A DNA stretch of 64,000 nt from Arthrobacter sp. Soc17.1.1.1 (GTDB lineage: Bacteria; Actinomycetota; Actinomycetes; Actinomycetales; Micrococcaceae), in assembly GCF_036867195.1 (NCBI RefSeq), contig NZ_JBAJII010000002.1, positions 1-64,000 on the forward strand, written 5' to 3'. The translations under genes and the position numbers were made by a program. The notes under the pieces are model-generated. The model was not told the origin of the DNA. It saw only the letters and a program-made list of their open reading frames with translations, and searched no databases. Below are positions 25,189 to 33,357 of the stretch, piece after piece (the first letter of the stretch is position 1; every line of letters begins with the position of its first letter).

Positions 25189-25222
25189 GGAAATAGCCCT
25201 CGCGAAGCCGCGAAGGCTATTC
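25189..25222 (-). repeat. Inverted repeat in the 5' region of the OST-HTH operon
   Basis: GGAAATAGCC followed by TCGCG pairs with CGCGA followed by GGCTATTCC. It sits about 20 nt upstream of the OST-HTH start, so it could be an operator or a leader hairpin that masks translation. Confidence 0.5.
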
Positions 25223-25576
25223 CAAAGATCGTGAGATCGTCCACGAATGATGCAGTTGACCCCGCCGACTGTCGCCGAAGCTCCAGAAGGCCCCCTTAGG
25301 TTCGCGGACATCGGGTTGACTAGTCGTCCGATGTCCGGCAAGAAGACTTTGGCTAGGATTCGTTTCCAACCATGTCGACTCACCTGAGGTCTGCCAAACC
25401 CTCCTGTGAGGGCTGACGATCTGTATTTACTTTCGGGTGGAGAACTGGTGTGTCCACCTGCATCTAGATTATAGACGAGCCACGAGCTCAGTCAAATTCA
25501 TCCTGATTCCGGAAGTTGCCGGGCGTTGCCACAGAGGTGGTGGCCTGCAGAGGGGCAGGCAATCGACCTGACTTAG

Positions 25577-25880
25577 CCCGTCGACGCCTCGACCAGAAAG
25601 CCACAGTTGACTGTGCAGGCGATGCCCGTCGAACTGGAACGCCGCCCGGATCTCTACCCGACGCAGGCCGCGGTCGAGCGCACAGCACGCGGGGAGGATC
25701 CCCGCACCACCCACCAGGTCATCATCGGTGAAGCAGTCCGGCACCAGCAGCAAATCCGCTCCGTCGCACTGCCACAGGCCGATGGACCGATCACGCCTCC
25801 GGCGGCCGTCGGACGGTCAGCGACGACCTCGCATGGTCCATGCTCCTGAGCGACGAGCTGGTGCTGCCAGTGCAGTCACT
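25577..25880 (+). pseudogene. Relaxase (MobF) fragment
   Basis: In frame from about 25577, the translation S-T-R-K-P-Q then VELERRPDL, TARGEDPR and HQVIIGEAVR lines up with residues ~1215-1265 of the intact relaxase (T-R-K-E-Q-W, LELERRQDL, TARGEDPR, HQVTIAEAIR). Homology continues after a frameshift near 25815 (TVSDDLAWSMLL against TISEDLAPSVLL in the intact gene). Both ends are missing. Divergence from the intact copy is too high for a recent duplication, so it is a remnant of another plasmid's relaxase gene left beside the cargo genes. Confidence 0.75.
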
Positions 25881-26118
25881 CGTGCGTGCACTTGGGCTGG
25901 GGCCTGCTTTGGGGTCAACCTGCTAATGAAGTGGTAGTGCTTTGGTAGGGGAGCGGTACCAAAGTCCGTAGCAGTCGTTTGCCCCCTGGCGAGCTACGCA
26001 ACCCTGTAAGTTCGGTACTTCCGGCCCTCACGATGGCGTGAGTAAGAATGTTTACTGCGGTGCAACGTTCCTCTGAGCCTGATCACTCGGTCCTGCTGAT
26101 GCTGGAAGGATGATGCTC
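25881..26118. other. Intergenic region with one iteron-like site
   Basis: No gene is seen. GTAAGTTCGGTACTTCCGG (26007-26025) resembles the palindromic iterons of the rep/par region at 60-63 kb (compare GGAAGTTCGGTACTCCG at 60333). It may be an outlying binding site or part of the remnant plasmid DNA. Confidence 0.35.
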
Positions 26119-27159
26119 ATGACTTCTGCCGACGTTGCCCTGCCAGATGAGTACGGATCGACGCTGCGGGCTTTGAAGGAACGCGTGCGAGGCGCACGCC
26201 AGAAGGCTCACCGGGCCGTGAACACCGAGCTGATCAGCCTGTACTGGCACTTGGGCCACGAGATCTTGGTTCGGCGCGAGCGACAGGGCTGGGGCGCCGG
26301 TGTCATGAAGAGGCTGGCGGAGGACCTGCGTGCAGAGTTCCCGGACATGACCGGTCTGTCGCGCAGCAACCTGCAGTACATGCGGGCCTTCGCGGCGGCG
26401 TGGGAGGAGGAAGCAATTGTCCAACAGCCTGTTGGACAATTGCCGTGGGGCCACGTCGTCACTTTGCTCGACAAGCTCGATGGGCCTGATGCGCGTAACT
26501 GGTATGCCGCGGCGGCCGTGCAGTACGGATGGTCGAGAAACGTCCTGGCGAACATGATCATGAACAAGTCGATGGAGCGTACTGGAACCGCGCCATCGAA
26601 CTTCACGCGCAGCCTGCCTGCGCCCGACTCCGAGCTGGCCCAGCAGACAGCCAAGGACCCCTATGCGTTCGAGTTCCTCGGCCTCTCCGGTGAAGTAGCT
26701 GAGCGCGACCTCGAACAAGCACTCATGGATCGCATCGTCGACACACTCCGGGAGCTCGGTCCCGGCTTCGCCTTCGTCGGCCGGCAGGTGCACCTCGAAG
26801 TCGAAGGCGACGACTTCTACATAGACCTGCTGTTCTTCCACGTCGAGCAACTGCGCTACTTCGTCATCGAGCTCAAGACTGGTAAGTTCCTGCCCGAGTA
26901 CGCTGGCAAGCTCAACTTCTATGTTGCCCTCGTTGACGACAAGCTCCGCCGCGAAGCACACAACGACACGGTCGGCATCCTGATCTGCGGCAGCAAGAAC
27001 GATCACACCGTTCGATACGCCCTCGGAAGGTCGGAGTCGCCGATGGCCGTGTCGACCTACACATACGAGAGCCTGCCACCCGCGGAGCAACGCGCCTTGC
27101 CTGCTGCTGATGACCTCACTGCAGCCTTCGACCAGATCAGCTCGAACGGCAGCGAGTAG
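26119..27159 (+). CDS. YhcG/DUF1016-family PDDEXK nuclease
   Basis: 346 aa. The N-terminal YhcG domain (~1-150) has NTELISLYWHLGHEI, LSRSNLQYMRAFA and the LPWGHV motif. The C-terminal PDDEXK nuclease-like domain (~180-315) has FAFVGRQVHLEVEGDDFYID with the catalytic Asp and FVIELKTGKF with E-x-K, then KLNFYVALVDDKL. The family is mobile and is suspected to act in DNA processing or defence, with no settled function. The ATG at 26119 is chosen because GAAGGA lies about 9 nt upstream; ATGs at 26110 and 26113 overlap that box. It stands alone between the relaxase remnant and the Tat genes. A 29-nt DNA palindrome lies within the coding region. Confidence 0.88.
   Translation: MTSADVALPDEYGSTLRALKERVRGARQKAHRAVNTELISLYWHLGHEILVRRERQGWGAGVMKRLAEDLRAEFPDMTGLSRSNLQYMRAFAAAWEEEAIVQQPVGQLPWGHVVTLLDKLDGPDARNWYAAAAVQYGWSRNVLANMIMNKSMERTGTAPSNFTRSLPAPDSELAQQTAKDPYAFEFLGLSGEVAERDLEQALMDRIVDTLRELGPGFAFVGRQVHLEVEGDDFYIDLLFFHVEQLRYFVIELKTGKFLPEYAGKLNFYVALVDDKLRREAHNDTVGILICGSKNDHTVRYALGRSESPMAVSTYTYESLPPAEQRALPAADDLTAAFDQISSNGSE
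26414..26442. repeat. Perfect 29-nt palindrome inside the YhcG gene
   Basis: CAATTGTCCAACAG, one central C, then CTGTTGGACAATTG. It encodes the residues around VQQPVGQLPWG, a normal part of the family, but the DNA symmetry exceeds what the protein requires. It could be a regulator or self-cleavage site, or a hairpin in the mRNA. Confidence 0.8.
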
Positions 27160-27359
27160 GGGTATTCGTCAACATAGGTTGACATAACAGTCGTTATCGG
27201 CGATTGCTCGAATAGGACGCGAGCGGGCTTAATTCCCTGCCACATGCAGCGGGGCGCGGGTTGCATGGGCGATTCAGTGCCCCTCGCTTTTTGCGACCGG
27301 CTGCACATGGCGGGGAGCATTACATCGGCTTGTCCATTAGAGGCCGGCCAGGGGTGAGG
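27160..27359. other. Convergent intergenic region
   Basis: It lies between the plus-strand nuclease gene and the end of minus-strand tatC. No gene, clear terminator or repeat was recognised. Confidence 0.5.
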
Positions 27360-28199
27360 CTAGAGGGCGTCCAGAGGTGAGGCGGTGTCGGCGCCGGCCT
27401 CGACGGCCGCCTCCCGGGCGGCGTTGCGCCGGGCGCGCCGCCGGTCGTTGAGCAGGCACAGCCCGATGGCGACGAAGAACAGCAGCAGCAGCGGCACGGC
27501 GAGGTAGAACATGCTCAGCGCGTCCCCTCCGGGCGCGGCCATCGCGGCGAACAGGCACACCAGGAACACGGTGATCCGCCAGGCCTTGAGGATCTGCTTC
27601 CCGGACACCAGGCCCACCATGTTCAGGCCCACGAGGATCACGGGCAGCAGGAACGCGATGCCGAACGCGAGCATGAGCCGCAGGACGAAGGTGAAGTACA
27701 CGGAGACGCTGATGTAGTTGGAGAAGTCCTCGGGCGTGAACTCCGTCAGGACCCGCACCGCGTTGGGCAGGATCAGCCAGGCCAGGGTGATGCCGCCGAG
27801 GAACAGGGGGAAGGCGACGGCGATGAACGCCAGCGCGATCCGGCGTTCCTTGGTCTTCAGCCCCGGGGTGATGAACGCCCACAACTGGTACAGCCACACG
27901 GGGCTGGAGAGCACCAGGCCTAGGAAGACCGAGACCTGGATGAGCAGGTCGAACGGCGAGGCGGCGCTGTCGAAGTTCAGCGACGCGGTCCTGCCCTCCT
28001 GGGCGTTGATCGCGATGATCGGCGCGGCCAGTGCCCGCAGGACGGGCTCGTAGACGAAGAACCCGGCCACCGTGCCGAGGATGACGGCGATCGCCGACTT
28101 GAAGAGCCGGTTGCGGGCCTCGCGGAGGTGCTCCTTGAGGGCCATCCGCCCCTCGGGGTTGGCCTTCCTGCCGCGCGGGCGGCCCTTTGCTGGTGACAC
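27360..28199 (-). CDS. tatC: Twin-arginine translocase subunit TatC
   Basis: 279-aa polytopic receptor of the Tat pathway, which moves folded proteins with RR signals across the membrane. Six TM helices and the TatC hallmarks are seen: the N-terminal HLREARNRL motif, LSSPVWLYQLWAFITPGLKTKERR and FLGGITLAWLILP. The C-terminus is basic and then acidic. The start is a GTG at 28199 with a weak ribosome binding site; ATG 28145 (MALKEHLREARNRL) is an alternative and matches the usual TatC start better. It is last in tatB-tatA-tatC, downstream of the nan genes on the same strand. A plasmid copy is unusual because chromosomes normally carry tatAC. Confidence 0.93.
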   Translation of the reverse strand: MSPAKGRPRGRKANPEGRMALKEHLREARNRLFKSAIAVILGTVAGFFVYEPVLRALAAPIIAINAQEGRTASLNFDSAASPFDLLIQVSVFLGLVLSSPVWLYQLWAFITPGLKTKERRIALAFIAVAFPLFLGGITLAWLILPNAVRVLTEFTPEDFSNYISVSVYFTFVLRLMLAFGIAFLLPVILVGLNMVGLVSGKQILKAWRITVFLVCLFAAMAAPGGDALSMFYLAVPLLLLFFVAIGLCLLNDRRRARRNAAREAAVEAGADTASPLDAL

Positions 28200-28214
28200 C
28201 GGGACGTGTCCGAC

Positions 28215-28613
28215 CTACTGGCCGGCGGCGGGGGAACTGCCCTGCTGCGACGGGCCTGCCTGGGTGCCTTCGGTGCGGCCCTCGGCCGCGTGGTGCGGTG
28301 CCTGCTGGCCGTACTGCTGGCCGGGCTGGGCCGGGTGCTGCACGGGCTGGCCCGGGTGCTGCACGGGCGTCTGGTAGGTCGGGGTGTAGGTCTGCGCGTT
28401 GGCCGGTGGAGCGGGGTTGCTGACGACCCGGCCCTCCACGGGATCCGTCCCGGCGTCCGGGGTGTTGTTCTCGTCCTTCATCTGCTTCACCTCGGACTTG
28501 AAGATCCGCAGGGACTGACCGACGCTGCGCGCCAGGCCCGGCAGCTTCGGAGCGCCGAACAGAACGATCGCAAGAACGATGATGATGACGATGTGCCAGC
28601 CTTCGAGCCTCAT
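28215..28613 (-). CDS. tatA: Twin-arginine translocase subunit TatA
   Basis: 132 aa. A short N-terminal TM helix (WHIVIIIVLAIVLF) is followed by the hinge motif F-G-A-P-K-L-P, an amphipathic helix (LARSVGQSLRIFKSEVKQMK) and a long Pro/Gln-rich tail typical of actinobacterial TatA. It forms the pore-lining oligomer. Its ATG overlaps the tatB stop in an ATGA junction, so translation is coupled. Confidence 0.93.
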   Translation of the reverse strand: MRLEGWHIVIIIVLAIVLFGAPKLPGLARSVGQSLRIFKSEVKQMKDENNTPDAGTDPVEGRVVSNPAPPANAQTYTPTYQTPVQHPGQPVQHPAQPGQQYGQQAPHHAAEGRTEGTQAGPSQQGSSPAAGQ

Positions 28614-29017
28614 GACGGTAAGCCTTTCGTTGGGTGCTGCAGTGTTGTGTGAGGAGTCTGGTGCGGTACCGGGCTGGCAGACGCTGCAACCGGTGCGGCG
28701 CTGATATCACCGGGCAGATCCTCGAGGAGTGCGTCCTTGATGATGGTGCGGGGGTCGTACCGACGCGGGTCGAGGGTCCGCCAATCGATGTCCGCGATCT
28801 CGTCGCCGAGCTCCTCGGTCAGTTGGTTTTTGGCGCCCGTGGCCAGTGCCCGGAGGTTCCGAACGAGGGTCGCCAGGTTGGAGGCGTAGGAGGGCAGCTT
28901 GTCCGGTCCCAGGATGAGGACGACGAGCAAGCCGAGGATGAGAGCCTCAAGGCCGTTGATTCCGATCACACCGGCGCTCCGTCCGGACCCAGCTCCGACG
29001 GCCACCGCCGGTGACAC
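28610..29017 (-). CDS. tatB: Twin-arginine translocase subunit TatB
   Basis: 135 aa. The TM helix NGLEALILGLLVVLILGPDKLP carries the G-P-x-K-L-P hinge characteristic of TatB rather than TatA, and a long amphipathic helix (YASNLATLVRNLRALATGAKNQL) and a variable tail follow. TatB and TatC form the signal-peptide receptor. The first ~16 residues of the frame look non-native; a GTG giving M-I-G-I-N-G-L at about 28969 is a likely alternative start. The gap to the upstream esterase gene is only 28 nt, which joins tat to the nan operon. Confidence 0.85.
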   Translation of the reverse strand: MSPAVAVGAGSGRSAGVIGINGLEALILGLLVVLILGPDKLPSYASNLATLVRNLRALATGAKNQLTEELGDEIADIDWRTLDPRRYDPRTIIKDALLEDLPGDISAAPVAASASPVPHQTPHTTLQHPTKGLPS

Positions 29018-29045
29018 GGCTCGGGCGGCGCGGCTAGCTTCCTGT

Positions 29046-29978
29046 TCAGCATGACGGGTGCAGCGCTTTGGTCAGGGCCCTGTTCCGGTCGGTAAGGGTT
29101 TGAGCGCCAAGGGAGGAGGTGGGGCAGTTCAGTTCGTACCCGTGGTAAGCGCCTGGGTAGACATGAAGTTCGGTCGGTACTCCGGCGTTGCTGAGCCGGG
29201 TGGCGTAATTGATGTCCTCATCGCGGAAAAGGTCGAGGTCCCCTACCTGAATGAGCGTCGGTGGCAGAGCGGCAAGGTCTTCTGCGGCCGCCGGGGCAGC
29301 ATAGATGGGCGGGGAAGGTTGACCGGCGCCGAGGTAGCACTGCCATGCGAACTGGCTGTGGGCACGGTTCCAGGTGGGTATGTCATGGAACTCGCGTGAT
29401 GAATTGGAGGTGTGGGTGTGATCGAGCATCGGGTACATCAGGTATTGGAAAGCGATGCGCGGTCCGCCGTTGTCTCGGTTGAGCAAGGTCAGCCCCGCGG
29501 CTAATCCTCCTCCGGCGCTCGATCCTGCTACGGCTACCCGGTGAGGATCGATGGACAGGACCTCCGCTGAAGCGAAGAGCCACTGCAGGCCTGCGTGGAC
29601 GTCATCCAAGGGGGCCGGAAATGGATGTTCCGGGGACAGCCGGTAGTCCACGGCAACAACGACGGCACCGGTTTCCCCGCTCAGGACCGTGCAGTAAGGG
29701 GTGTCATGGTCGACGCTTCCGGCGATCATCCCACCGCCATGGATCCAGTAGATCGCGGGGTGGGGGCCTGCGCCGGCGGGAGTAAAGACCCGCAGTCTCA
29801 GCCCGTCGGTAATCCGGTCCTGGAAGGTCACGCCTGAGCAGTCTGCGTACGTGGTGTCCGCGGTGGTCTTGCTGCGGAATGAGTGCAGCTCGTCGATGGT
29901 GGTCGGCGGTGGGAAGGCCTCGGAGAAGTCCAGGCCCGGCAGGAGCTCCGGGTCGACGCGGTCAATGAAAGATTTCAT
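29046..29978 (-). CDS. Alpha/beta hydrolase, HSL-type esterase (possible sialate O-acetylesterase)
   Basis: 310 aa. It is a hormone-sensitive-lipase-type esterase, with the oxyanion motif H80-G-G-G, nucleophile motif G-S-S154-A-G, the acidic residue in QVGDLDLFRDED and the catalytic His in YPGAYHGYE. No signal peptide, so it is cytosolic. Its ATG overlaps the nanE stop (ATGA). Placed inside a sialic acid operon, the likely role is removal of O-acetyl groups from imported sialic acids, a job done by unrelated enzymes (NanS-type) in other bacteria. The fold is firm; the substrate is inferred from context. Confidence 0.88.
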   Translation of the reverse strand: MKSFIDRVDPELLPGLDFSEAFPPPTTIDELHSFRSKTTADTTYADCSGVTFQDRITDGLRLRVFTPAGAGPHPAIYWIHGGGMIAGSVDHDTPYCTVLSGETGAVVVAVDYRLSPEHPFPAPLDDVHAGLQWLFASAEVLSIDPHRVAVAGSSAGGGLAAGLTLLNRDNGGPRIAFQYLMYPMLDHTHTSNSSREFHDIPTWNRAHSQFAWQCYLGAGQPSPPIYAAPAAAEDLAALPPTLIQVGDLDLFRDEDINYATRLSNAGVPTELHVYPGAYHGYELNCPTSSLGAQTLTDRNRALTKALHPSC

Positions 29979-30649
29979 GGTGCCAGCGCCGCGGCGAACC
30001 AGCTGGTGATTGTGGTGGGGTGTGTGATCGCGGTACCGACGACGACGGCAAACGCGCCTGCCTCCAGCGCCGATTTGCCTTGGGCGGGTGTGTGGATGCG
30101 GCCCTCCGCGATCAAGGGGGCATTCAGCTCGCGGGCTGCGATCTCGCGGATGAGTTCAAGATCGGGCCCGGATGTCTTCGGCCGTTCCCCGGTGTAGCCG
30201 GCGAGGGTGGTACCGATAAGGTCGGCGCCTGCTTCGACGGCAGCTATGGCATCGGCGACCGAACCGCAGTCGGCCATGACGAGAGCGTTGGACGTCTCGT
30301 GGACACCGGTGATGGTGTCCTTCAGCGATAGTCCGTCAGGACGTGGTCGCCTCGTACCGTCCAGGGCGACGATGTGGGCTCCGGCGTGGGCGCACGCGAG
30401 GGCATGATGCAGGGTGGGGGTGATGAAAACGCCTTCGTGGCCGTCCTTCCAGAGCCCGATGATGGGAACTTCGACGGCCGACCGGACGGCTTGGATGTCC
30501 CCCAGCCCTTGGACGCGGACCGCTGCTGCGCCGCCGATGACAGCTGATTGGGCTACCTGCGCGGTCGTCCGAGGGTCGCGCATCGGCTCCCCGGGGTAAG
30601 CCTGGCAGGACACGATCAGGGAGGAGCGGAGGCTTTCAGGCGTGAACAT
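29975..30649 (-). CDS. nanE: N-acetylmannosamine-6-phosphate 2-epimerase
   Basis: 224-aa TIM-barrel enzyme converting ManNAc-6-P to GlcNAc-6-P. Family stretches are seen: LIVSCQAYPGEPM with the opening active-site region, GGAAAVRVQG, PIIGLWKDG (catalytic Lys), IVALDGT, ADCGS, GADLIGTTLAGYTG and LIAEGRIHTPAQ. The ATG at 30649 follows AAGGA with 5-nt spacing and overlaps the 3' end of nanK by 14 nt; ATG 30673 is less likely. It links nanA/nanK products to nagA/nagB on the divergent strand. Confidence 0.94.
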   Translation of the reverse strand: MFTPESLRSSLIVSCQAYPGEPMRDPRTTAQVAQSAVIGGAAAVRVQGLGDIQAVRSAVEVPIIGLWKDGHEGVFITPTLHHALACAHAGAHIVALDGTRRPRPDGLSLKDTITGVHETSNALVMADCGSVADAIAAVEAGADLIGTTLAGYTGERPKTSGPDLELIREIAARELNAPLIAEGRIHTPAQGKSALEAGAFAVVVGTAITHPTTITSWFAAALAP

Positions 30650-31598
30650 GCTGTCCTTCCGGAGTGGAAACAAGCTCTAACGCCTTCCGCGCGGCGCCCC
30701 GGATGGCTGCGGTTGCACCGAGCTGCGCCGGGACGATCGGCAGGTCTGTGAGGGGAAACAGAAGCTCCTCGCGTGCGGCGTCTTCCATGGCGTCCCACCA
30801 GAGGGGGCCGGCCGAGGCAAGCCCTCCTCCGACCACCACGATGTGCGGATCGAAGATATTGGCGAGACCGCCGATGGCCTGACCGGCTGCTGTTGCCCCG
30901 CGCTCAAGGGCAGCCGCGGCGAGTGGATCTCCCGCAACTGCCAGGCGGTAGACCCCGCGCGTGTCTGTGGCCAGTTCTCCCCCCATCCGCCGGAAGGCCG
31001 AGTAGATGGCCGGACCGGAGGCGATCGCCTCAACATGTCCTGCTCCCCCGCAGCTGCAGCGGAGCGGTTCACCGTTCTCGTAGGCGTGGGGGGAGGCGAA
31101 GTGGCCGACGTGACCGGCAGTGTTTGTCGCGCCTTGCAAGCATTCGCCGTGCAGGACATAGCTGCCGCCCACGCCGGTGCCCATACCGATGAACAGGACG
31201 CTACTGGTGCCCGCGCCTGCGCCGAGCCAGCTCTCGCCCAGCGCATGGGCGTGCACATCGTTGATCGCCGTGCTCCGCAAACCGGTTCTGTCGGTCAGTT
31301 CAGCGGTGAGCTGCGTTCCGGCCCAACCCTGGATTGCTTCCGTTGCGGAGATCACGACGCCACGAACGGAGTCGATGACTCCGGCCGCGCCGACACCGAG
31401 TGCTTGAACGACGAGATCCTGCTGCTCGGCCTCATCCCGCAGAGATGCGACCAGCGCTGTTATCGCGTCAAGAACAGCGTGGGCTCCGTTCTGCGACGGA
31501 GTGCCAACGGTGCGGTGGAAGGTTGCGGTGCCGGTGGCGTCGACGACCGCCCCTGCGATCTTCGTTCCACCCACGTCGAGGCCGATGACATGTGGCAT
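30636..31598 (-). CDS. nanK: ROK-family N-acetylmannosamine kinase
   Basis: 320-aa sugar kinase. ATP-binding GLDVGGTKIAG lies at the N-terminus, the catalytic Asp region is in TAINDVHAHALGE, and the ROK signature spans GTGVGGSYVLHGECLQGATNTAGHVGHF. The ROK zinc motif, usually C-x-C-G-x-x-G-C, here reads CSCGGAGHVEA, with His in place of the last Cys. ManNAc kinase is assigned because the gene is flanked by nanA and nanE. It starts 5 nt after the nanA stop. Confidence 0.9.
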   Translation of the reverse strand: MPHVIGLDVGGTKIAGAVVDATGTATFHRTVGTPSQNGAHAVLDAITALVASLRDEAEQQDLVVQALGVGAAGVIDSVRGVVISATEAIQGWAGTQLTAELTDRTGLRSTAINDVHAHALGESWLGAGAGTSSVLFIGMGTGVGGSYVLHGECLQGATNTAGHVGHFASPHAYENGEPLRCSCGGAGHVEAIASGPAIYSAFRRMGGELATDTRGVYRLAVAGDPLAAAALERGATAAGQAIGGLANIFDPHIVVVGGGLASAGPLWWDAMEDAAREELLFPLTDLPIVPAQLGATAAIRGAARKALELVSTPEGQHVHA

Positions 31599-31603
31599 CG
31601 GGA

Positions 31604-32536
31604 TCAGAGCAGACCGTTGTGCTCAAGGACAAGGCGGATGGCGCGCGTCTCGTTGTCATTGAGTTGTGCCATGGGCGCGGACATCAGGTTTGTGTCGATG
31701 ACGCCCAGGAGCATCAGTGCAGTCTTGAACGCGCCCAGACCGCCGGCACCGGGTGAGACCCGCCCTGGAGTTGGCGTGTAAACGATGTTGAACAGGTTGG
31801 CGAGCCGGTCCTGTTCACGGGCCGCTGCCGCATAGTCGCCCCGCTGGGTTGCCCCATACAGTGCCGCGTACGCTGCCGGGTCGACATTGCCCAGGCCCGG
31901 CACGACGCCGTGCGCCCCGCTGAGGAGCGCCCCGTCGACAACGACCTCATGTCCGGTGAACACCGCGAAGTCCGCTATGTCCTTGGTCGCCAAGAGGAGT
32001 TGACGGAACGCGACGTCGTCCCCCGAGGAGTCCTTCACGCCTGCCAGGACGCCGTCCTGTGCAAGGGTGACCAGCATGTCCAGTGGCAGCTTGAAGTGGG
32101 TGCGGACGGGGACGTCATAGGCGAACAGGGGCACGTCGAATGCGGCGTGCAGGGCGCGGAAATGGGTGTCCGTTTCGCGTGCGTCGGAGATGGCGTAGAA
32201 CTGCGACGTGGCGACGATGGCGTCGGCGCCGAGGCCGATCAGACGCCGTCCTTCATCGATGACCCGTGCTGTCGTCTGCTCGTTGGCACCGGCGATTAGA
32301 GGTACGGCGCCGGCGTTCACGCCGGCGATGGTCCGCACGACGGTGTCGCGTTCGTCGTTGGTGAGGTAGGGCACCTCGGCCGAGGACCCGAGCACGAAGA
32401 GCCCTGCGACGCCTCCCTCGAGCAGATATTTGGTGAGCCGCTCCAGGGAGGCGGTGTCGATTGCACCGTCCTTGGTGCGGGGAGTGACGACCGGTGGGAT
32501 GACACCGTGGAAGCGGGACTTCAGTGCATTAGGCAA
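31604..32536 (-). CDS. nanA: N-acetylneuraminate lyase (DapA/NanA superfamily)
   Basis: 310-aa class I aldolase. The Schiff-base Lys is K168 (AGVKDSSGD), the active-site Tyr is Y140 (FAYDVPVRT), and the substrate-carboxylate loop LGSSAE (49-54) is in the position of the family G-T/S-T-G-E. It cleaves Neu5Ac into pyruvate and ManNAc. Dihydrodipicolinate synthase shares the fold, but nanK, nanE and a transporter in the same operon favour the lyase. The next gene upstream is the ABC ATPase, 20 nt away. Confidence 0.9.
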   Translation of the reverse strand: MPNALKSRFHGVIPPVVTPRTKDGAIDTASLERLTKYLLEGGVAGLFVLGSSAEVPYLTNDERDTVVRTIAGVNAGAVPLIAGANEQTTARVIDEGRRLIGLGADAIVATSQFYAISDARETDTHFRALHAAFDVPLFAYDVPVRTHFKLPLDMLVTLAQDGVLAGVKDSSGDDVAFRQLLLATKDIADFAVFTGHEVVVDGALLSGAHGVVPGLGNVDPAAYAALYGATQRGDYAAAAREQDRLANLFNIVYTPTPGRVSPGAGGLGAFKTALMLLGVIDTNLMSAPMAQLNDNETRAIRLVLEHNGLL

Positions 32537-32556
32537 AGGATTCTCCAGTACGTGAG

Positions 32557-33357
32557 TTAGATGTGCAGAAGACTTGGAGCTGCTCCGAGGAGGCTCTTTG
32601 TGTAGTCATTGGTGGGGTGTTCGAAGACCTCGCGGGCGGGGCCTTGCTCGACGATGCGGCCGAAGTACATGACGCAGATGCGGTCCGAGACGTACCGGAC
32701 GGTCTGGATGTCGTGGGAGATGAAGACCATGCCGAGGTTGAGGTCCTTCTTCAAATCGGCCAGGAGGTTGAGGACCTGGGCGCGCACGGACACGTCCAGT
32801 GCCGAGGTCGGTTCATCGGCGACGATGACGGACGGGTCCAGACTGAGGGCGCGGGCAATCGCGACTCTCTGGCGTTGCCCTCCGGAAACCTGGTGAGGGG
32901 TGACCTCTGCGGCGGACTGGGGTAGCCCGACGAGGTGCAGGAGATCCTTCACCTTCGCGTCGCGGGATTGCTGGTCACCGATCCCGTGGACCTGCAGCGG
33001 GTCCGTGAGGATGTCGTGGATGGTCATCCTCGGGTTGAGGGCGGTGGATGGGTCCTGGAAGACCACGCCGACGTCGCGGCCGAAGAGTTTCTTCGATGCG
33101 GATGCTCGGGTGTTGACCTTCGTCCCCCGGAAGAGGACTTCACCGGAGGTGGGCTCCTGCAACCCGACCAGGACGGATGCGAGGGTTGATTTGCCGCAGC
33201 CGGACTCCCCGACGATGCCGACCGTCTCTCCACGGCTGATGGTGAAATCGATGCCGTCGACCGCTTTGACGATGTTGGGGCGGAACAGGGATCCCGAGCG
33301 GGCGCGGTGGTGAACCCTGATGTCCGTCAGTTCAAGCACTGGGGTGGTGTCGGTCAT
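32557..33357 (-). CDS. Oligopeptide-type ABC transporter ATP-binding protein (OppF/DppF-like)
   Basis: 266 aa. Walker A is GESGCGKST, the Q-loop region is [20 protein letters not shown], the signature is [15 protein letters not shown], Walker B is [13 protein letters not shown] and the switch His is in FISHD. The C-terminal oligopeptide-transporter extension ([26 protein letters not shown]) is present. Its ATG overlaps the stop of the permease-ATPase fusion (ATGA). It is the second ATPase of the importer, presumably energising sialic acid uptake. Confidence 0.93.
   Translation of the reverse strand: MTDTTPVLELTDIRVHHRARSGSLFRPNIVKAVDGIDFTISRGETVGIVGESGCGKSTLASVLVGLQEPTSGEVLFRGTKVNTRASASKKLFGRDVGVVFQDPSTALNPRMTIHDILTDPLQVHGIGDQQSRDAKVKDLLHLVGLPQSAAEVTPHQVSGGQRQRVAIARALSLDPSVIVADEPTSALDVSVRAQVLNLLADLKKDLNLGMVFISHDIQTVRYVSDRICVMYFGRIVEQGPAREVFEHPTNDYTKSLLGAAPSLLHI

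Noticed and set aside
27337-28710. 457-aa minus-strand ORF over the tat genes
   Set aside because: Arg/Pro-rich alternative frame of tatC and tatA, both of which have strong family motifs.
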